This document shows, piece after piece, positions 18,871 through 30,486 of a DNA stretch of 64,000 nt. Location of the stretch: NCBI GenBank assembly GCA_034687125.1, contig JAQGBZ010000122.1, positions 100,112-164,111 on the forward strand, given 5' to 3'. The notes beneath the pieces are model-generated. The model saw only the letters and a list, made by a program, of their open reading frames with translations. It had not been told where the DNA came from and did no database searches. The position numbers were made by a program, and so were the translations under genes. Source of the DNA: Neelides folsomi. Its lineage: Eukaryota; Arthropoda; Collembola; Neelipleona; Neelidae. Each line of letters opens with the position of its first letter. Position 1 is the first letter of the stretch.

Positions 18871-19134
18871 TTATGTAACCATCGTTGTTGATATTGGTGT
18901 ATGTAATAGGTATATGTAATATATATTTAAATGTTTCTTTTTCTGTGGAAATCTTATCTTCTTTCCCGGATCGTTTTCTTTTTTAAAAGAATATATCTGT
19001 TGGATGTTGTTGTCATCGCCTCGGAAGTCCGGCCACCAAATCCCAGTTGCTTTCCCACCCTCAAACATTAAGTTAAAATCCACAGTCAATGAAGGGGATT
19101 TCTTTCCCTTTGACCCGCCTTCCTCATCGCTCAT
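18871..19134 (-). CDS. possible small hypothetical protein
   Basis: An 87-codon frame from ATG at 19134 to TAA at 18871 starts MSDEEGGSKGKKSPSLTVDF and continues with a Gly/Trp-containing part (GGKATGIWWPDFRGDDNN) and a Lys-rich part. The first 60 codons use G+C-richer, coding-like codons, while the last 25 are AT-rich and look like non-coding sequence read by chance. It may therefore be one exon whose splice site I cannot place. It sits next to a mariner-derived element. I do not recognise it. Confidence 0.3.
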   Translation of the reverse strand: MSDEEGGSKGKKSPSLTVDFNLMFEGGKATGIWWPDFRGDDNNIQQIYSFKKENDPGKKIRFPQKKKHLNIYYIYLLHTPISTTMVT

Positions 19135-19326
19135 CCAAATCTCACAATTTTCATGTAAAATCACAAATCTTAACCAAACCACGAACTCACTCAAAACGGT
19201 TAAAAAACAACCATCTCACAATTTTTCACAATTTCACAATTTATTTTCATCTGACTCACTTTTATATTATTTTTTACTATAGATTATAGTTTCATTAATA
19301 CCTTATAGGTATATACGTAGAGTACA

Positions 19327-19907
19327 TACATGTAGGGCCATAAGTATCTTTCCTTTTTTAATCAGCTCGTATCTCTTTTAATCTTTAACCAATTTTTCTA
19401 ACATTTGTCAATGGTAATGCTTATATATTATATAATATATTCAATAATATTATTTTGGCACTCGAGCTCCATCAGCTTCGAGGCAGCGTTGCAAACGCAA
19501 ACAAATGGCAGCTTCACATCCACGTTTGCACATAGCAACCTGAATTTATGCAAACGCTTCGACTATTCCAGCCTGATTTCATCAAGTGTTGATGGAATCT
19601 TGGCGTAAACCTTGCTTTTGACAAAACCCCATAAAAAGAAGTCCAAGAGAGTGAGATCTGGAGAGCGTGGAGGACATGGAAAAGCGCCTCGTCGGACCCC
19701 GTCCTATCCATCGCGTTCCAAACTTCGCGCTTTCTCAAAGAAAAGTAGCTGTCGTTTATTTGGGCTTTGACCAAAACAGTCTTTAGTTTGCTTCATTGTT
19801 GATGAATATATTTAACACAAATCGCCGATGTTTAAAGATTTTTATCTTTAATCGCATTAAAATGGTTGCCCATTAAAAAAAGAAAGATACTTATGGCCCT
19901 CCCTGTA
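19327..19907 (-). mobile_element. mariner/Tc1-type element, ~0.58 kb deletion derivative
   Basis: The ends are inverted copies: TACATGTAGGGCCATAAGTA on the left and, on the complement of the right end, TACAGGGAGGGCCATAAGTA, both followed by TCTTTC. Each is bordered by a TA dinucleotide, the target of this superfamily. Inside, the minus strand carries a start-like MKQTKDCFGQSPNKRQ and then the C-terminal part of a mariner-like transposase. Most of the transposase is deleted, so the copy is non-autonomous. Confidence 0.9.
19448..19796 (-). pseudogene. mariner-like transposase, C-terminal fragment, frameshifted
   Basis: Reading the minus strand from about 19673 gives PPRSPDLTLLDFFLWGFVK followed by SKVYAKIPSTLDEIRLE and a stop. 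This is the conserved end of the mariner catalytic region around the third acidic residue (SPDLTxLDFFLWG). The typical Trp before PPRSPDL is Cys here. The C-terminal tail resumes in another frame (QVAMCKRGCEAAICLRLQRC), so at least one frameshift is present. The first catalytic Asp regions are missing. Confidence 0.85.
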
Positions 19908-22314
19908 CATAACATACATTTAACAACAATATGTATCCTATTAACATAAATTTAACATATACTATATATGTTACATATTAATTACAGTTTATAATTAAAT
20001 ATTAGTAATTTTAATAGATTATATGATAGAACATAAACGTATTGAGAAATGAAACGAATAGTATGATAATGATAATATATGAAATGTTCCTATTATATTA
20101 GGGGAATAAGAAACTAAAAAAATATTTTGAGAAAATGGTGTTATGTAATTGGATAATTTTAAGTATCCATATTTTCCGAACGATTAATTTTGAAGAGGAA
20201 GGGAGGGGATTGTGGTCATTTGTTTTGGGTTGAGGAAAAGGTTCTTGGCCACCCAAATGGATCTTGAAGTGAATTTGAACTAGGAGGATTTTCCTCGTTT
20301 TTCAAATAGAACAAATTCTCTTCCAGATCTTCTTTCCTTCCTTATTTTTGAACGGAAGTTTGTGAAAAATTTTCGAGTCCTTCAATTGATTCATTTCCGA
20401 GTCCAAGCCCACTTCTCCCATAAATAGTAACGAGGTTATGATAATAAAAAAGAATTTCCCTCTCCCATCTTGGAATCTCGGAACGTGATGGGAATGGGTG
20501 AGGAAATTGAGATGTCCTCAAATCATATAGAACTCCTTGTAGTATTTATTTCCTGGCATCCGAGGTAAAATCAGGGATTGGGTCTTGGAATTTACGACTC
20601 CCTGATGGAAATAATGAGAACTGTGTAAAATAATAGATTTGGGAAACTTTGGAGTTCTGTCCTACGTGTGTGTATAATGTAGGATTTACGATGGGTTAGT
20701 TATGGGTTCCTACTAATGGTTTACAACTCTTCGTCTCTCCCTCTCAGGTTTCACTCACATTTGAAGGGTTGGTTGGATGATGAAGAGGGTCTCTACCAAT
20801 AATCGGGAAATAGTAATAATGGCCACCCATTTAATACAAAAAAACTCCGTTCCCATCCGATTCCTCAAATATCCATTTCCAGATGAACAAGTGGCGATAA
20901 ATTAAAAGCCTTCTGTAAACATAAAATTCTGTTTAGATCTCCTTCCATTCTCCTCCACCCAACCCACCCAGATTGTACAAATTAGTTGTTTATCCTTTCC
21001 CCATCCCACCCATGTCCTAATTGCAAGAACACTATATTTGGATTCAATTGGAGTCCTCTTCAGGGTGTCTGTGGTGTGTCCCAAGCTGGGTGAGGAGTTT
21101 GAGGAAATTCTCTTCGACCTCCTTGAGAGGAGTTGAGAAAGAGTGTGTTCGGCCTATTAGAGATCCCCTTTGGGCTTGAGCAAAGAAAACCCTCATGAAT
21201 CTGTCGTCGAAAAAGATATTGAGTTGGGAACTCGGAGTAACGACAGATTATTTCATCGCGAGCAAGCAACTGAGAAAACTTGCGCTGGTCGCTCAAGTTT
21301 ACTCCACCAAGAGAAAAAGACAGCTGTTTACACTGCCCAGGTTTTTTTCACCTAAAGGCACTTTTACGGATCCTCCAAGGGCTTCAGGATCCTTACCAAA
21401 TTCACAATAAACCCAATCGGCACAACACACACTTCAACATTCACACTTAAAAATCGAAATACCATGATACTTATTTTATTATTCTCATTCTTAATCAGTA
21501 ATTAAATACATAATGCTGGGATTAAGTTGACGCTTATTGTTAGTAAACTTGTAAACCAATTGTAGAGTACCTATTCGATTTCTTGGGTATTTATTTGTAT
21601 TTTAGTATAAGATGAGAAAAATGCAATCAAGTTAGATAAACATTTGATGGATGATTAAAAGTAACCAGAAATTGATATAAGATATATATATACAATTCAT
21701 TCTCATAAACATGTAATAAAAATTGGCTTATTAAAAGTAATGACTACATGCATATGTGAGTACTTTGATTTGATGTAACGTTGAATAATTTGAAAATAAA
21801 AAACCATTTAGACATCGTGGCCTCTTATGGATTTGTCCAGCAATGCCTATGTTATGCTTCTTTGTTAATTATAATACAAATTGCTTCAATGTCAGTTCTT
21901 ATGTACTGCAATTACAGTTTGCAAAAAACCGCAATCCTATCTGTGTACTTTAATAATGTAACTATCTATGTATTATATTATAAGTGAGAATTGGGGTGAA
22001 TTTAAGCAATGCAATGAAGTAATAGGGAAATGCAAATGCATTGAAAGTTCTATGGAATGGAAAAAACCGCTGTGCTTGCCACCTATTGTCACAAAATACA
22101 AATAATTATAAAAGTTGAAATGAACAGCGCTGAATTCAACATCGGATGGAGAAAATATTCGAACGAAAGATTTTTGAAACTCAAAACTTAAACTTTCTGC
22201 AAACTTTCGCTGAAAAGGAGAACCCAATAAAGTTCTCGTGTTAATTGCAATTAAAACTTATCAAATAGTATATTTTAATACAATTAAATTAGTTAACTCG
22301 AATCTACTTTAATT
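19908..22314. other. intergenic region upstream of ESS2
   Basis: No convincing gene. A G+C-richer patch at about 20.9-21.4 kb contains short coding-like frames, for example a plus-strand frame from ATG 21195 with LSWELGVTTDYFIASKQLRK, and further upstream in another frame CPKLGEEFEEILFDLLERS. They cannot be joined into an exon model with good splice sites. It could be a decayed gene fragment. Confidence 0.45.
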
Positions 22315-24424
22315 ATGTCGGACATTGGTGAAGATAGATCGAAGAGTTTGGCTCTTGTTGAAGACGACAGAACAAAAGTTGCAATATTCAAAAGAAATCT
22401 CAAAGACGATGGTGAATTTAAAAAACCGAATCCTTCCAAGAGAAAGAAAGTTGTTTTAGATGAAGACAAATACGCATCGGTGAGCTTATTAACTTTAAAT
22501 AAGAATTAATTTTGTTGCAAATAATAAAATTTTTAAACGAAAGCTAAAATAATATAATAATATTTAGATTTATTAGTTTTTATATTTTATTATAGGATTT
22601 GGACAAGATCATCCAACGAGAATTTTTCCCAGATTTGGAAAAACTTAAAGCTCAAAATGCTTATTTGCAAGCTGTTGAAAATAATGATTTCCACATGCTC
22701 AGAGAACTCTATTCAAAATTTGGATTTGGTAAAAATACTCCACGAGGAGGTAAAAACTAAATTATTAATATTAAATATTTAACTTACATATCTTCCAATT
22801 ATACGATTTTATAACTATATTTTTATTATTTAATGTTAAAGTTGTGGAGACTCCATTAACATTCGAAACTCCGACTGACCCTGGCGAGCGTATGAGCAGT
22901 AGTCGAAATTTGGGTCTTGAAACTCCTGACTTCACTCCAACGCATCTTCCAATGGAATCTCCAAGAAAATTTGATCCGACTGAGATAAAAGAAAAGAATC
23001 CCAAAGAAAGAGAAATATCTCTCAATGAGTATCTTGATAAGTATACCAGCGAAGACAACCAGAGCTTTCAAGACATTTCAGACGAAGCTGAACGGAAGCA
23101 CCGAAACAAGGTTTAAACATTAAATTATATCTTAAATATATATTTTTTATTATAACAATTTACATTCAATAATTCATTAATAATTTATTAATTTTTTAGT
23201 TTTCGTGGCTTTATGAATCAGAAAAATCTCATAACGAGAGACAAAGAAAGTCATTGGGACTTCCCTCAATTGAAGAGCAAGCAGCTGAGTACAAAAGACC
23301 TTTGGATATCGATACCTGGAATTATAAAAACAAAAATTATATCATGTTTGTACCTGATGGTAAGTCAAAGTTCAAATCTTCCAAATATGAAATCATTATC
23401 AATTAAAATTTTTAAATTATTCATAAAAATTATATTTATTACAGGCGTTCCATTTACTGCTGAAGAAGAAGTGGAAATGGCCAAAAAGAAACAAGAAGTT
23501 GTTCTTGAAAATACGCGATTTGCCACAAATCCTTTTAAAGACCCAATTGCTCCCGAAAAACCAATTCCAAACACAAAGGTTCTTGAAAATAAATATAATG
23601 GCAAAAAAGATTCGGAAGGGAAGTTTGGATTTGATGGAAAAGAAGTTGAAAAGACTGAGACTCCAAAAGTAAATGGTTTTAGTTTCGTAAGAACTCCTGA
23701 CATCAATCCGGGTATTTTTTAAATATCAAATAACTTAAAATAATAAATTTTCACAATACTACATAGAGTAGTGGTATTACTAATGACAAATATTTTTTAA
23801 TTTCTTTAGGAGTTGAAGATTCGCCATTTATGACATGGGGAGAAATCGAAGGAACTCCATTTCGCTTAGACGCTGGGGACACACCAATTCCTTCCAATCC
23901 GATTAAACCATTTAGAATTCTCGAAGAGTCCAAAAGAGAAAAGTTGGCCATTGAGCTTGCAGATAAAGTGAGCCAACGATACAGAGATAAGAAACAAAAA
24001 GCAATGGACCAAGCAAGGACTAGTCTTGGAACGTAAGTCAACTCATTTAATAAATAATCTCCATATTACTTAAAATTATACCTTTAGCATTTAATTTTAA
24101 ATTTTTTAATACAGACCAAGTCCAAGACCTGGAACAATGGACAGATTGAGCTCAATTTCTCCAGCAGCTCGGAATTTTGCTCTTAAGCGACTTCAATCAG
24201 GAGATTTATCTTTGAGATCTTCATACACTCCAAAGAGATCGGCAACTCCTTTGGCTTCTCCTTTTGTTGCAACTCCCAAATCTACGTTTCGTGCTTACAG
24301 CACTCCTTCAACAACTCCAACTGCAACTGCAACATCAAGTTCTAATTTGACTGACAACCTTCTTCGATTACCTAAAAGGAAAGAAAGCAATTTGGTTAAG
24401 GGTCCAAAAATGCCCCCATTTTAA
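22315..24424 (+). CDS. ESS2: splicing factor ESS-2 / DGCR14 homologue
   Basis: ESS2 is a nuclear protein of the Es2 family found with the late spliceosome. Seven exons: 22315-22479, 22596-22749, 22842-23110, 23200-23359, 23445-23711, 23810-24032, 24115-24424, totalling 515 residues; all introns are only 80-120 bases. Landmarks in order: the N-terminal LDEDKYASDLDKIIQREFFP and PDLEKLKAQNAYLQAVENND, TPLTFETPTD, a central ISLNEYLDKYTSEDNQSF, WLYESEKSHNERQ, TWNYKNKNYIMFVPDG, FTAEEEVEMAKKKQEVVLEN, NGFSFVRTPDINPG, FMTWGEIEGTPFRLD, and the C-terminal SPAARNFALKRLQSG with many SP/TP sites. These match the known ESS2 order end to end. The length is close to the human protein (about 480). ATG 22315 is chosen because it opens the conserved N-terminus and stands just after AT-rich leader sequence. 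Confidence 0.96.
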
Positions 24425-25500
24425 TTAGTATTATTTTAATTGGTATCGCAAAAATTATATTGGATCTACCAAAAAATTTAAAAGTGATATCATATTGTAT
24501 TCATTATACACTAGTTGTAAATATTTTAGTCTTTAATATTAACAAACGTTTTGGTAATATTGTTATCTATTCAAAAATAGCATCGTTGTAAATTAATATA
24601 TTTCGAAAAGGCATTGGAAAATTAAGATGATAAACTTAAGTATTATTACTCTATTGTTTCGATATTAAGTCTTTAATACTCGTGTTATTTATAATTATAA
24701 TCATATAACCCAAATTATGTAATATCAGGTTCTATATTTTTTAACTCTGATAATATTAGGTAAGATGATAATTTGACTTTATTTGCATTTTAATTCTAAA
24801 TTATTTGTTTCAACTCATTTATTTAAGACAGGTAGCTTTATTTCATTAATGTTTAATTTATTTGTATTTTGACCTTAATGTTGTGCCTGGGATAAATGTA
24901 TTTGGACTGATTTTAACTATAAATGTTTAACTTCGGATTCGATCAATTACAAATGTATTTGACAGTTTTATGAAATCTACTTAAATTTAAATTTTGATCT
25001 TCCTCGAAACAAAAATTAAAAAGTATTCCTAACCGTTTTGTAATTGATTAAAATTGTAATAATATTTGTAATTTTTATTCATTGGTAAAAGATTTACATA
25101 TTTTGTATTAGCACAGGTAATTTTAATATCTACATATTAGATATATTTAACGTTTCCACACATGCAGAAATATCTCATTTAATTCCCAATGCTCTCAACT
25201 GTTCTTCACAGGAATTTGATTCAATCGAGAATTAATGCTTTAATAAATATATTATGTTATACGAACCTTCTGTACTTTGTATATGACAATAATAAATTGT
25301 CTATAATGTGAATTGAAGTAAATTTAACAGTTTTATAACAAAGACATCTCGTTACAAGAACTTTGCTTTATTTTTTTTTATTAAGAAGTAAACATTTTGG
25401 CTATTTAATCAACTAAAATAATATTGAGTTATTCTTGTGAGACAGCTACATACTTGACACGTGAACTAATATGTGAATATTTCTGTATGATCCCTGGCCT
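24425..25500. other. AT-rich region between ESS2 and secreted protein 1 (convergent genes)
   Basis: It should hold both 3' UTRs. Nothing else was seen. Confidence 0.6.
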
Positions 25501-26171
25501 TTAAACTCCTCCAATAAGTCCAAAAACATTGTCGAAGATTGAGACGAGGAATTCATTGACCCCGGTCAGCATGTTGGGAAGGAATCGTGTAATTGGCCCA
25601 AAGAGGTTTTCTTGAATTCCGCTTTCTTGTGATTGTCTCACGAGTGTCACAACATTGTCGATGGAGCTGTTGACATCGCTTGGAACTCTGACTTGTTGAT
25701 TTCTCATCAACCTCAAGACCTCAACGAATTGAGTTGGAAGATCGAGGAGGAGAAGTCGCGGCATATAGCCGACAACGGTAGCCAAGTCAAAGGTGTTTGT
25801 GATTACGGCTCTGGTCAAAGTGTCTGAAAAATTCATTTCGGAAACCAATTAACAAAATTAATTAATTAAATATTTTAATATTTTTATTAACTATTAATTA
25901 AAATTATTTTTCTGGTTGAGAGTTGTCTACTAAAACAATCTATGAACTCACGGATAGCTTTGGTTGCATTTTGTCCATGGACGGCGGCTGTTGTGGCGAG
26001 TCCTTGCAACGTGGTGATGAGATTAAGTTGGAGTTGACCGGCGGCTCCGTCCACAGCTTGGCGCAATTGCTTCCTTCGGACAGCGTCTTCAACGAAGTCA
26101 TCTCGTAAAGCTGAGAAGACGACGTGGAGAGAGCAAACGAGGAGGATGAGAGAAAGAGTTCGAGATGACAT
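25501..26171 (-). CDS. secreted protein 1 of the array (180 aa, unknown function)
   Basis: Two exons on the minus strand, 26171-25952 and 25823-25501, give 180 residues. A clear signal peptide opens the protein (MSSRTLSLILLVCSLHVVFS, with cleavage expected soon after). The mature part is helical, without Cys, starting with a charged/Gln-rich stretch (KQLRQAVDGAAGQLQLNLIT). The core is VITNTFDLATVVGYMPRLLL then PTQFVEVLRLM, and the C-terminal module is ITRFLPNMLTGVNEFLVSIF. It is a close paralogue of the gene at 35088-35672 (same exon number, intron early in the mature part or after the signal; TNTF-L-VVGYMPRL-PTQF-E-LRL conserved). It is the only array member on the minus strand. A TATA box lies just upstream. 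No known family recognised. Confidence 0.85.
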
Positions 26172-26213
26172 TGTTGGGTTCTAAGAGAATCTCCTCTCAA
26201 TTTCAAGTCATCC

Positions 26214-26222
26214 TTTTTTATA
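26214..26222 (-). promoter_or_regulatory. TATA box of secreted protein 1
   Basis: TATAAAAAA on the minus strand, about 45 bases before the ATG at 26171, a fitting place for a short leader. Confidence 0.6.
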
Positions 26223-27193
26223 TGATCCTCATTCTTAGGTTTTTACTTAAAACAATGATCAATTATCTCACAATGGAACTTACAAAGTTTTCATCCTCAA
26301 TTATACTTAATTATTAATGAGATTCACCACGCGCATACGATCAATTGGATATTAATTTATTCCAATGTTAATCAATACGGTTGGAATATTAAACAAAATC
26401 TTAATGTAAATTTTCTTTCTAACAATTGCTAAAAACAATTGAAAACATGGCGTAGTTAAAAACATTGCTTAAAGTTTTATATATTCTAACTTTTTAATAT
26501 ATGACATTACATAACTAGATTACATATACAGTTAAAATATTCTAGGTAGTATTTCCATCTCGTTAAGATAATAATTTTGTACTAAATTGATGTTAAACTA
26601 TGTATATGCTGCTACTAGTAAAAATGTCGATTCTAAACAAAATTACTTTAGGTAATATTATTCATAAATATCACTTATGTTATGAGTTATGAATGCTATT
26701 AAAATAATGATATTAATTCAATTCAATAATTGAAGATTCATGTTAAAAACAAAGTGGAAAAATGAATTAAATTGTAATATATTCATAAAATTCATACATT
26801 ATTACGAGTACAATGAGCTCTAAAAATTGAGATGAAAGTCACAGATGTGTTTCTTTCCGCTGAAAGAAAAAGCTCACTTTTTTTCTGTATTTAATATATT
26901 CATGAATGTAATAATTACATGAAGTTAGATAATGTACAAAGAGATCTTAACAGGAATTTTAGGATGGATGAAAGAGGAAAAGGACACGGAGAAACTCCAG
27001 AGATTTTTTTTCTCTCATCCAACCCGATCGTTCCTTTTTCCATAAATATTCAGAAGATAAATGAAACAGATAATCAGATAATGAATGTGTTGTTGAGTTT
27101 ATAAGCATGAACATTACCAAGTCTTTTTTTCTCACAAATTGAATCCTCACGAAAGTAATTAATTAAATAATAGTCACCTAAATAAGAAGAAAA
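26223..27193. other. divergent intergenic region between secreted proteins 1 and 2
   Basis: AT-rich and no gene seen. It should hold the promoters of both neighbours. Confidence 0.55.
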
Positions 27194-27945
27194 ATGAATA
27201 ACACTTTAATATTTCCAATAATATTCTCTCTGTGTTTAATGGTAATTTTAATTTTATTGCCAATTCATTTTATATGTTATTATATTACTTAATCTCATAA
27301 GTAATGTTATAACTTTTATAGCTTGTGAAGTAATTACTATGTCTGATTACAATTTTTAGGTATATGGATATCCTTACAACGCCATTAATTATGATTTGAA
27401 ACGGGCCGACGAGAGAATAAATGTAAGTTAATTTACTTAATTAAAATATTTTAATTCATACCATGTGGAAAATTATATTTTATTCAATTCTGAGTTCTTT
27501 TTGTATGTTTTTATAGATTAATTTTCTCAAAGTTTTAATGTCATTTCTGATTCTCGACGGTCCTCTTCCAACCGAAATTGATTATTCCATTCAAATCCTT
27601 ATCCATGGACTAATTGGAACTAAAAAATATCATCATGCAACAGGTCAAATTCTTTCTGTTGCATACGATCCATTGGAAAATCAAATTTCTACAATGCTCC
27701 GATTCATTGAAAAATGGGCCGAAGATGACTATGAAGAACGCAAGATGAAAATTGCTGCAAAGACGCTTAGAACTTACATTGACACTCCAGAAGCTAGAGA
27801 AAGCATGAGGAATATTGGGAATTATGTGAGGAATCTTTTTCAGACGGTTGTGGCCATTGACAATCCATTGTATTCTCCAAAACCAGTTGGATCTTTACCT
27901 TCTGGAGATATTTTAAACAGTATTTTCCCAAAGCTAGGAAAATAA
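27194..27945 (+). CDS. secreted protein 2 of the array (179 aa, unknown function)
   Basis: Three exons, 27194-27241, 27360-27422 and 27517-27945, give 179 residues. Exon 1 encodes little more than the hydrophobic signal (MNNTLIFPIIFSLCLM). The mature protein starts VYGYPYNAINYDLKRADERI, recalling the GYPYPLDSK start of the gene at 32760. A middle module contains IHGLIGTKKYHHATGQILSV and then ENQISTMLRFIEKW, whose NQ-x-x-x-hydrophobic motif matches the other members. The C-terminus (NIGNYVRNLFQTVVAIDNP) is less similar. No Cys is present in the mature part. It is the most diverged member, and placing it in the family rests on architecture, position and the NQ motif. Confidence 0.8.
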
Positions 27946-28436
27946 ATTTAAAACAACTTTAAAATTTCAATTCAATTCAATTCAAACAACTTTAATGATA
28001 AATAATTTAAATAAATACTAATCATGTATAATTTTCAATAACTTCAATTCCGTGTATTATTATATGTATAATTGTATAATTTAACTGAAGTAAGTAAACT
28101 GTAACTGTAACACATGGATAACCAAAACATCAAAAATAAAAAAATTCAATAAAATTTGAATTCCATTTAATTCATATTAAGATGTTCATTATTGACAAGA
28201 TTGTATGCATTAAAGCCGATTTAGTTATTATTATTATATATAATAAATATATCTCAAATACTACTAATTTATTCATACCATATTTCAAAACCAACGGAAT
28301 TAGAACGGTTGGGCAACCAACAAACTAAACCATGCGAAGGGAATTTCATTAAAAATTCATTTTCTTTTCTTTGCATATTATTCGCGAATAGTGAATTGGT
28401 AATTGGGATTTTGTGTTAATTAAATTTCGATTAGCA

Positions 28437-30022
28437 ATGAACTCTCAATCTTTGAGTCAGCCAGAGCAACTCACATTAATTCAAAAGATTGAACGCCTTG
28501 CTTTGGAAATCATCACCAGTTTGGCTGAAGGAAGATATTTTTCAATAACGCTACTTAAATTTGGAAGACCTCACCCACAAAGTTATGAAAATCCGTCTAA
28601 TCGCGAAAGATTGGCTCGATTGCTTTATTTAATGTCAAAGTCTCATTGGATGTTAACTAAAAATCAAGTTGCTACTAAAAGAGACATTTACTACGAAGAT
28701 GTTGGATTTTTCAAAAGTCAAAATGTTCTTGATCGCTCTATAAACGATTTGATCTCTCTTCTAAAAGTAGGGAATTGTTAAAGCTTTGATAACCTCGTTA
28801 TTTAATTAATTTACTTAAAGTTATTGTTAATTGAATTAAAGTCAATATTTTATTAAGTAGGCCTCAAGGAAGGAATTGATGATTGAAGTCTCGGCCAAAG
28901 GATTGATTGCAGGAAATATGAGATGGGTTGAAGCTGGTCAGATCGTCAATTTGTCCGAATTTGGAACTGGGAAATTAATCCCATCAAATACTGACGGTAA
29001 TGATAAGTAGAGAACTATACTTTGGATAATGAACCTAACTTCATTTTAACTTATAATATTAACTTATAATATAAAGTTGGGAAATATTAAATAATATCAT
29101 TTCATCAATTGAATTCTTTCCAACTTTTCCCATTATTTTAAATTAGGAATGGTGAGTTTTGAAACTCCGGCTCGATTTATTCTTGTTGTTGAGAAAGACG
29201 CAATATTTCAAAAGCTCTTGAGCGAAGATGTTTTTTCAAGTCTTGGAGAATTTATTCTCGTTACAGGTAAACATTTCAGTGAATGATGAAATAAAATATG
29301 TTTTCTATTTAACCATCATGCAACAAGTTTGTCTTTGATTTATTTATGTTGATTTTATTTAATAGGAAAAGGCTATCCTGATTTAGCAACAAGAAGTCTT
29401 ATCAAAAAGCTTTCGTCCCTCTTTGACATTCCTGCCTTTGTGTTGGTTGATTGTGATCCATATGGAATCGACATTGCTTCTTGCATTAAATGGGGATCAG
29501 AAGTCCAAAGGAAAATTTCTAAGAGAACTGAACAGAGTCAAAATGAGGATTTTATTGTTCCTGGGCTCATTTGGATTGGATTGAAACCTTCGGAGTTGAA
29601 CAGTTTGGCTCTTCCTCCTGAAGCTTTACTTCAACTAAACGAGAAAGACGAGAGAAAATTAACAGCTCTGGAAAAAAGGATTCCTCTCAAAACTGCATGT
29701 TTCATATCGCTATTGAAAATAGATATTATACAAATACAGAATCCTAGTTCTATTAGTATATCTAATGTATATATATATTTATTGTATGTATGTATTCATA
29801 TGTATATGAACGTATGCATGCATATATGGCATTTCTCTCATTTCATATAATTATATATTTTGGTTATTTTATTTGAAGGAAGGCAACACCTGGCTTCCCG
29901 AACTTGAAGAAATGAAAAGGTCAAAAGTCAAAGCAGAATTAGAAAGTATATCTTCACTAACGCCCACATTCCTCTCTGCCGTTTATTTGAAATTGAAGAT
30001 TAAGCCTTATCTTTCAGCTTGA
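28437..30022 (+). CDS. SPO11: meiotic recombination nuclease SPO11 (topoisomerase VI A-like)
   Basis: SPO11 makes the double-strand breaks that start meiotic recombination. Five exons: 28437-28766, 28861-28996, 29147-29266, 29366-29698, 29883-30022; 352 residues, a little under human SPO11. The catalytic Tyr lies in ATKRDIYYEDVGFFKSQNVL. ETPARFILVVEKDAIFQKLL carries the Toprim Glu; GKGYPDLATRSLIKKLSSLF and FVLVDCDPYGIDIASCIKWG give the metal-binding DxDP motif. SAKGLIAGNMRWVEAG is also typical. All catalytic residues are present, so it should be active. The last intron uses a weak gtttca donor; I chose it because the join restores PLKTACNTWLPELEEMKRSK in line with the family, ending in VKAELE and a short tail. 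The ATG at 28437 precedes the family N-terminus (SLSQPEQLTLIQKIERL). It sits inside the secreted-protein array, with no functional link evident. A polyadenylation signal follows near 30264. Confidence 0.95.
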
Positions 30023-30393
30023 TTAGCTTATAGCCCTTCTAGCTCATTAAACCTCCGTTTCTTTATTTGATCTATTGTGGAAAAATTAAGTTCTTTGGAC
30101 GTTGTTTCATTAAATTAAGATTAACAAAGTAATATAATTTACATGTTTAATTATCAAGCTAAATATGTAGTTATTATGTTATTAATATGTTTTGTATTAG
30201 TTATTGTAATTATGTATAAAATTATAATTATTCCATTGTTAATATATTGTTATAAGCGAAGTCAATAAACTCTCTTTAGAAGGTGAACGAGTCGTATTAG
30301 AATTCTGTATGAGATATTCTTATTTGATGGAAATTAGAACATATTTTTTAATTAATTATTCTTACCAACGAGAAATAATAGATAAATTGAGAA

Positions 30394-30400
30394 TATAAAT
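30394..30400 (+). promoter_or_regulatory. possible TATA box of secreted protein 3
   Basis: TATAAAT about 87 bases before the ATG at 30487. In AT-rich DNA this could be chance. Confidence 0.35.
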
Positions 30401-30486
30401 TGAAAGAGTTCCGCATTCCGTTTTTCATTGCCCTTTTATGAAGAATCTTTTTGCTTGAAATCTGATTACTTTTTTTTTTACTCAAA

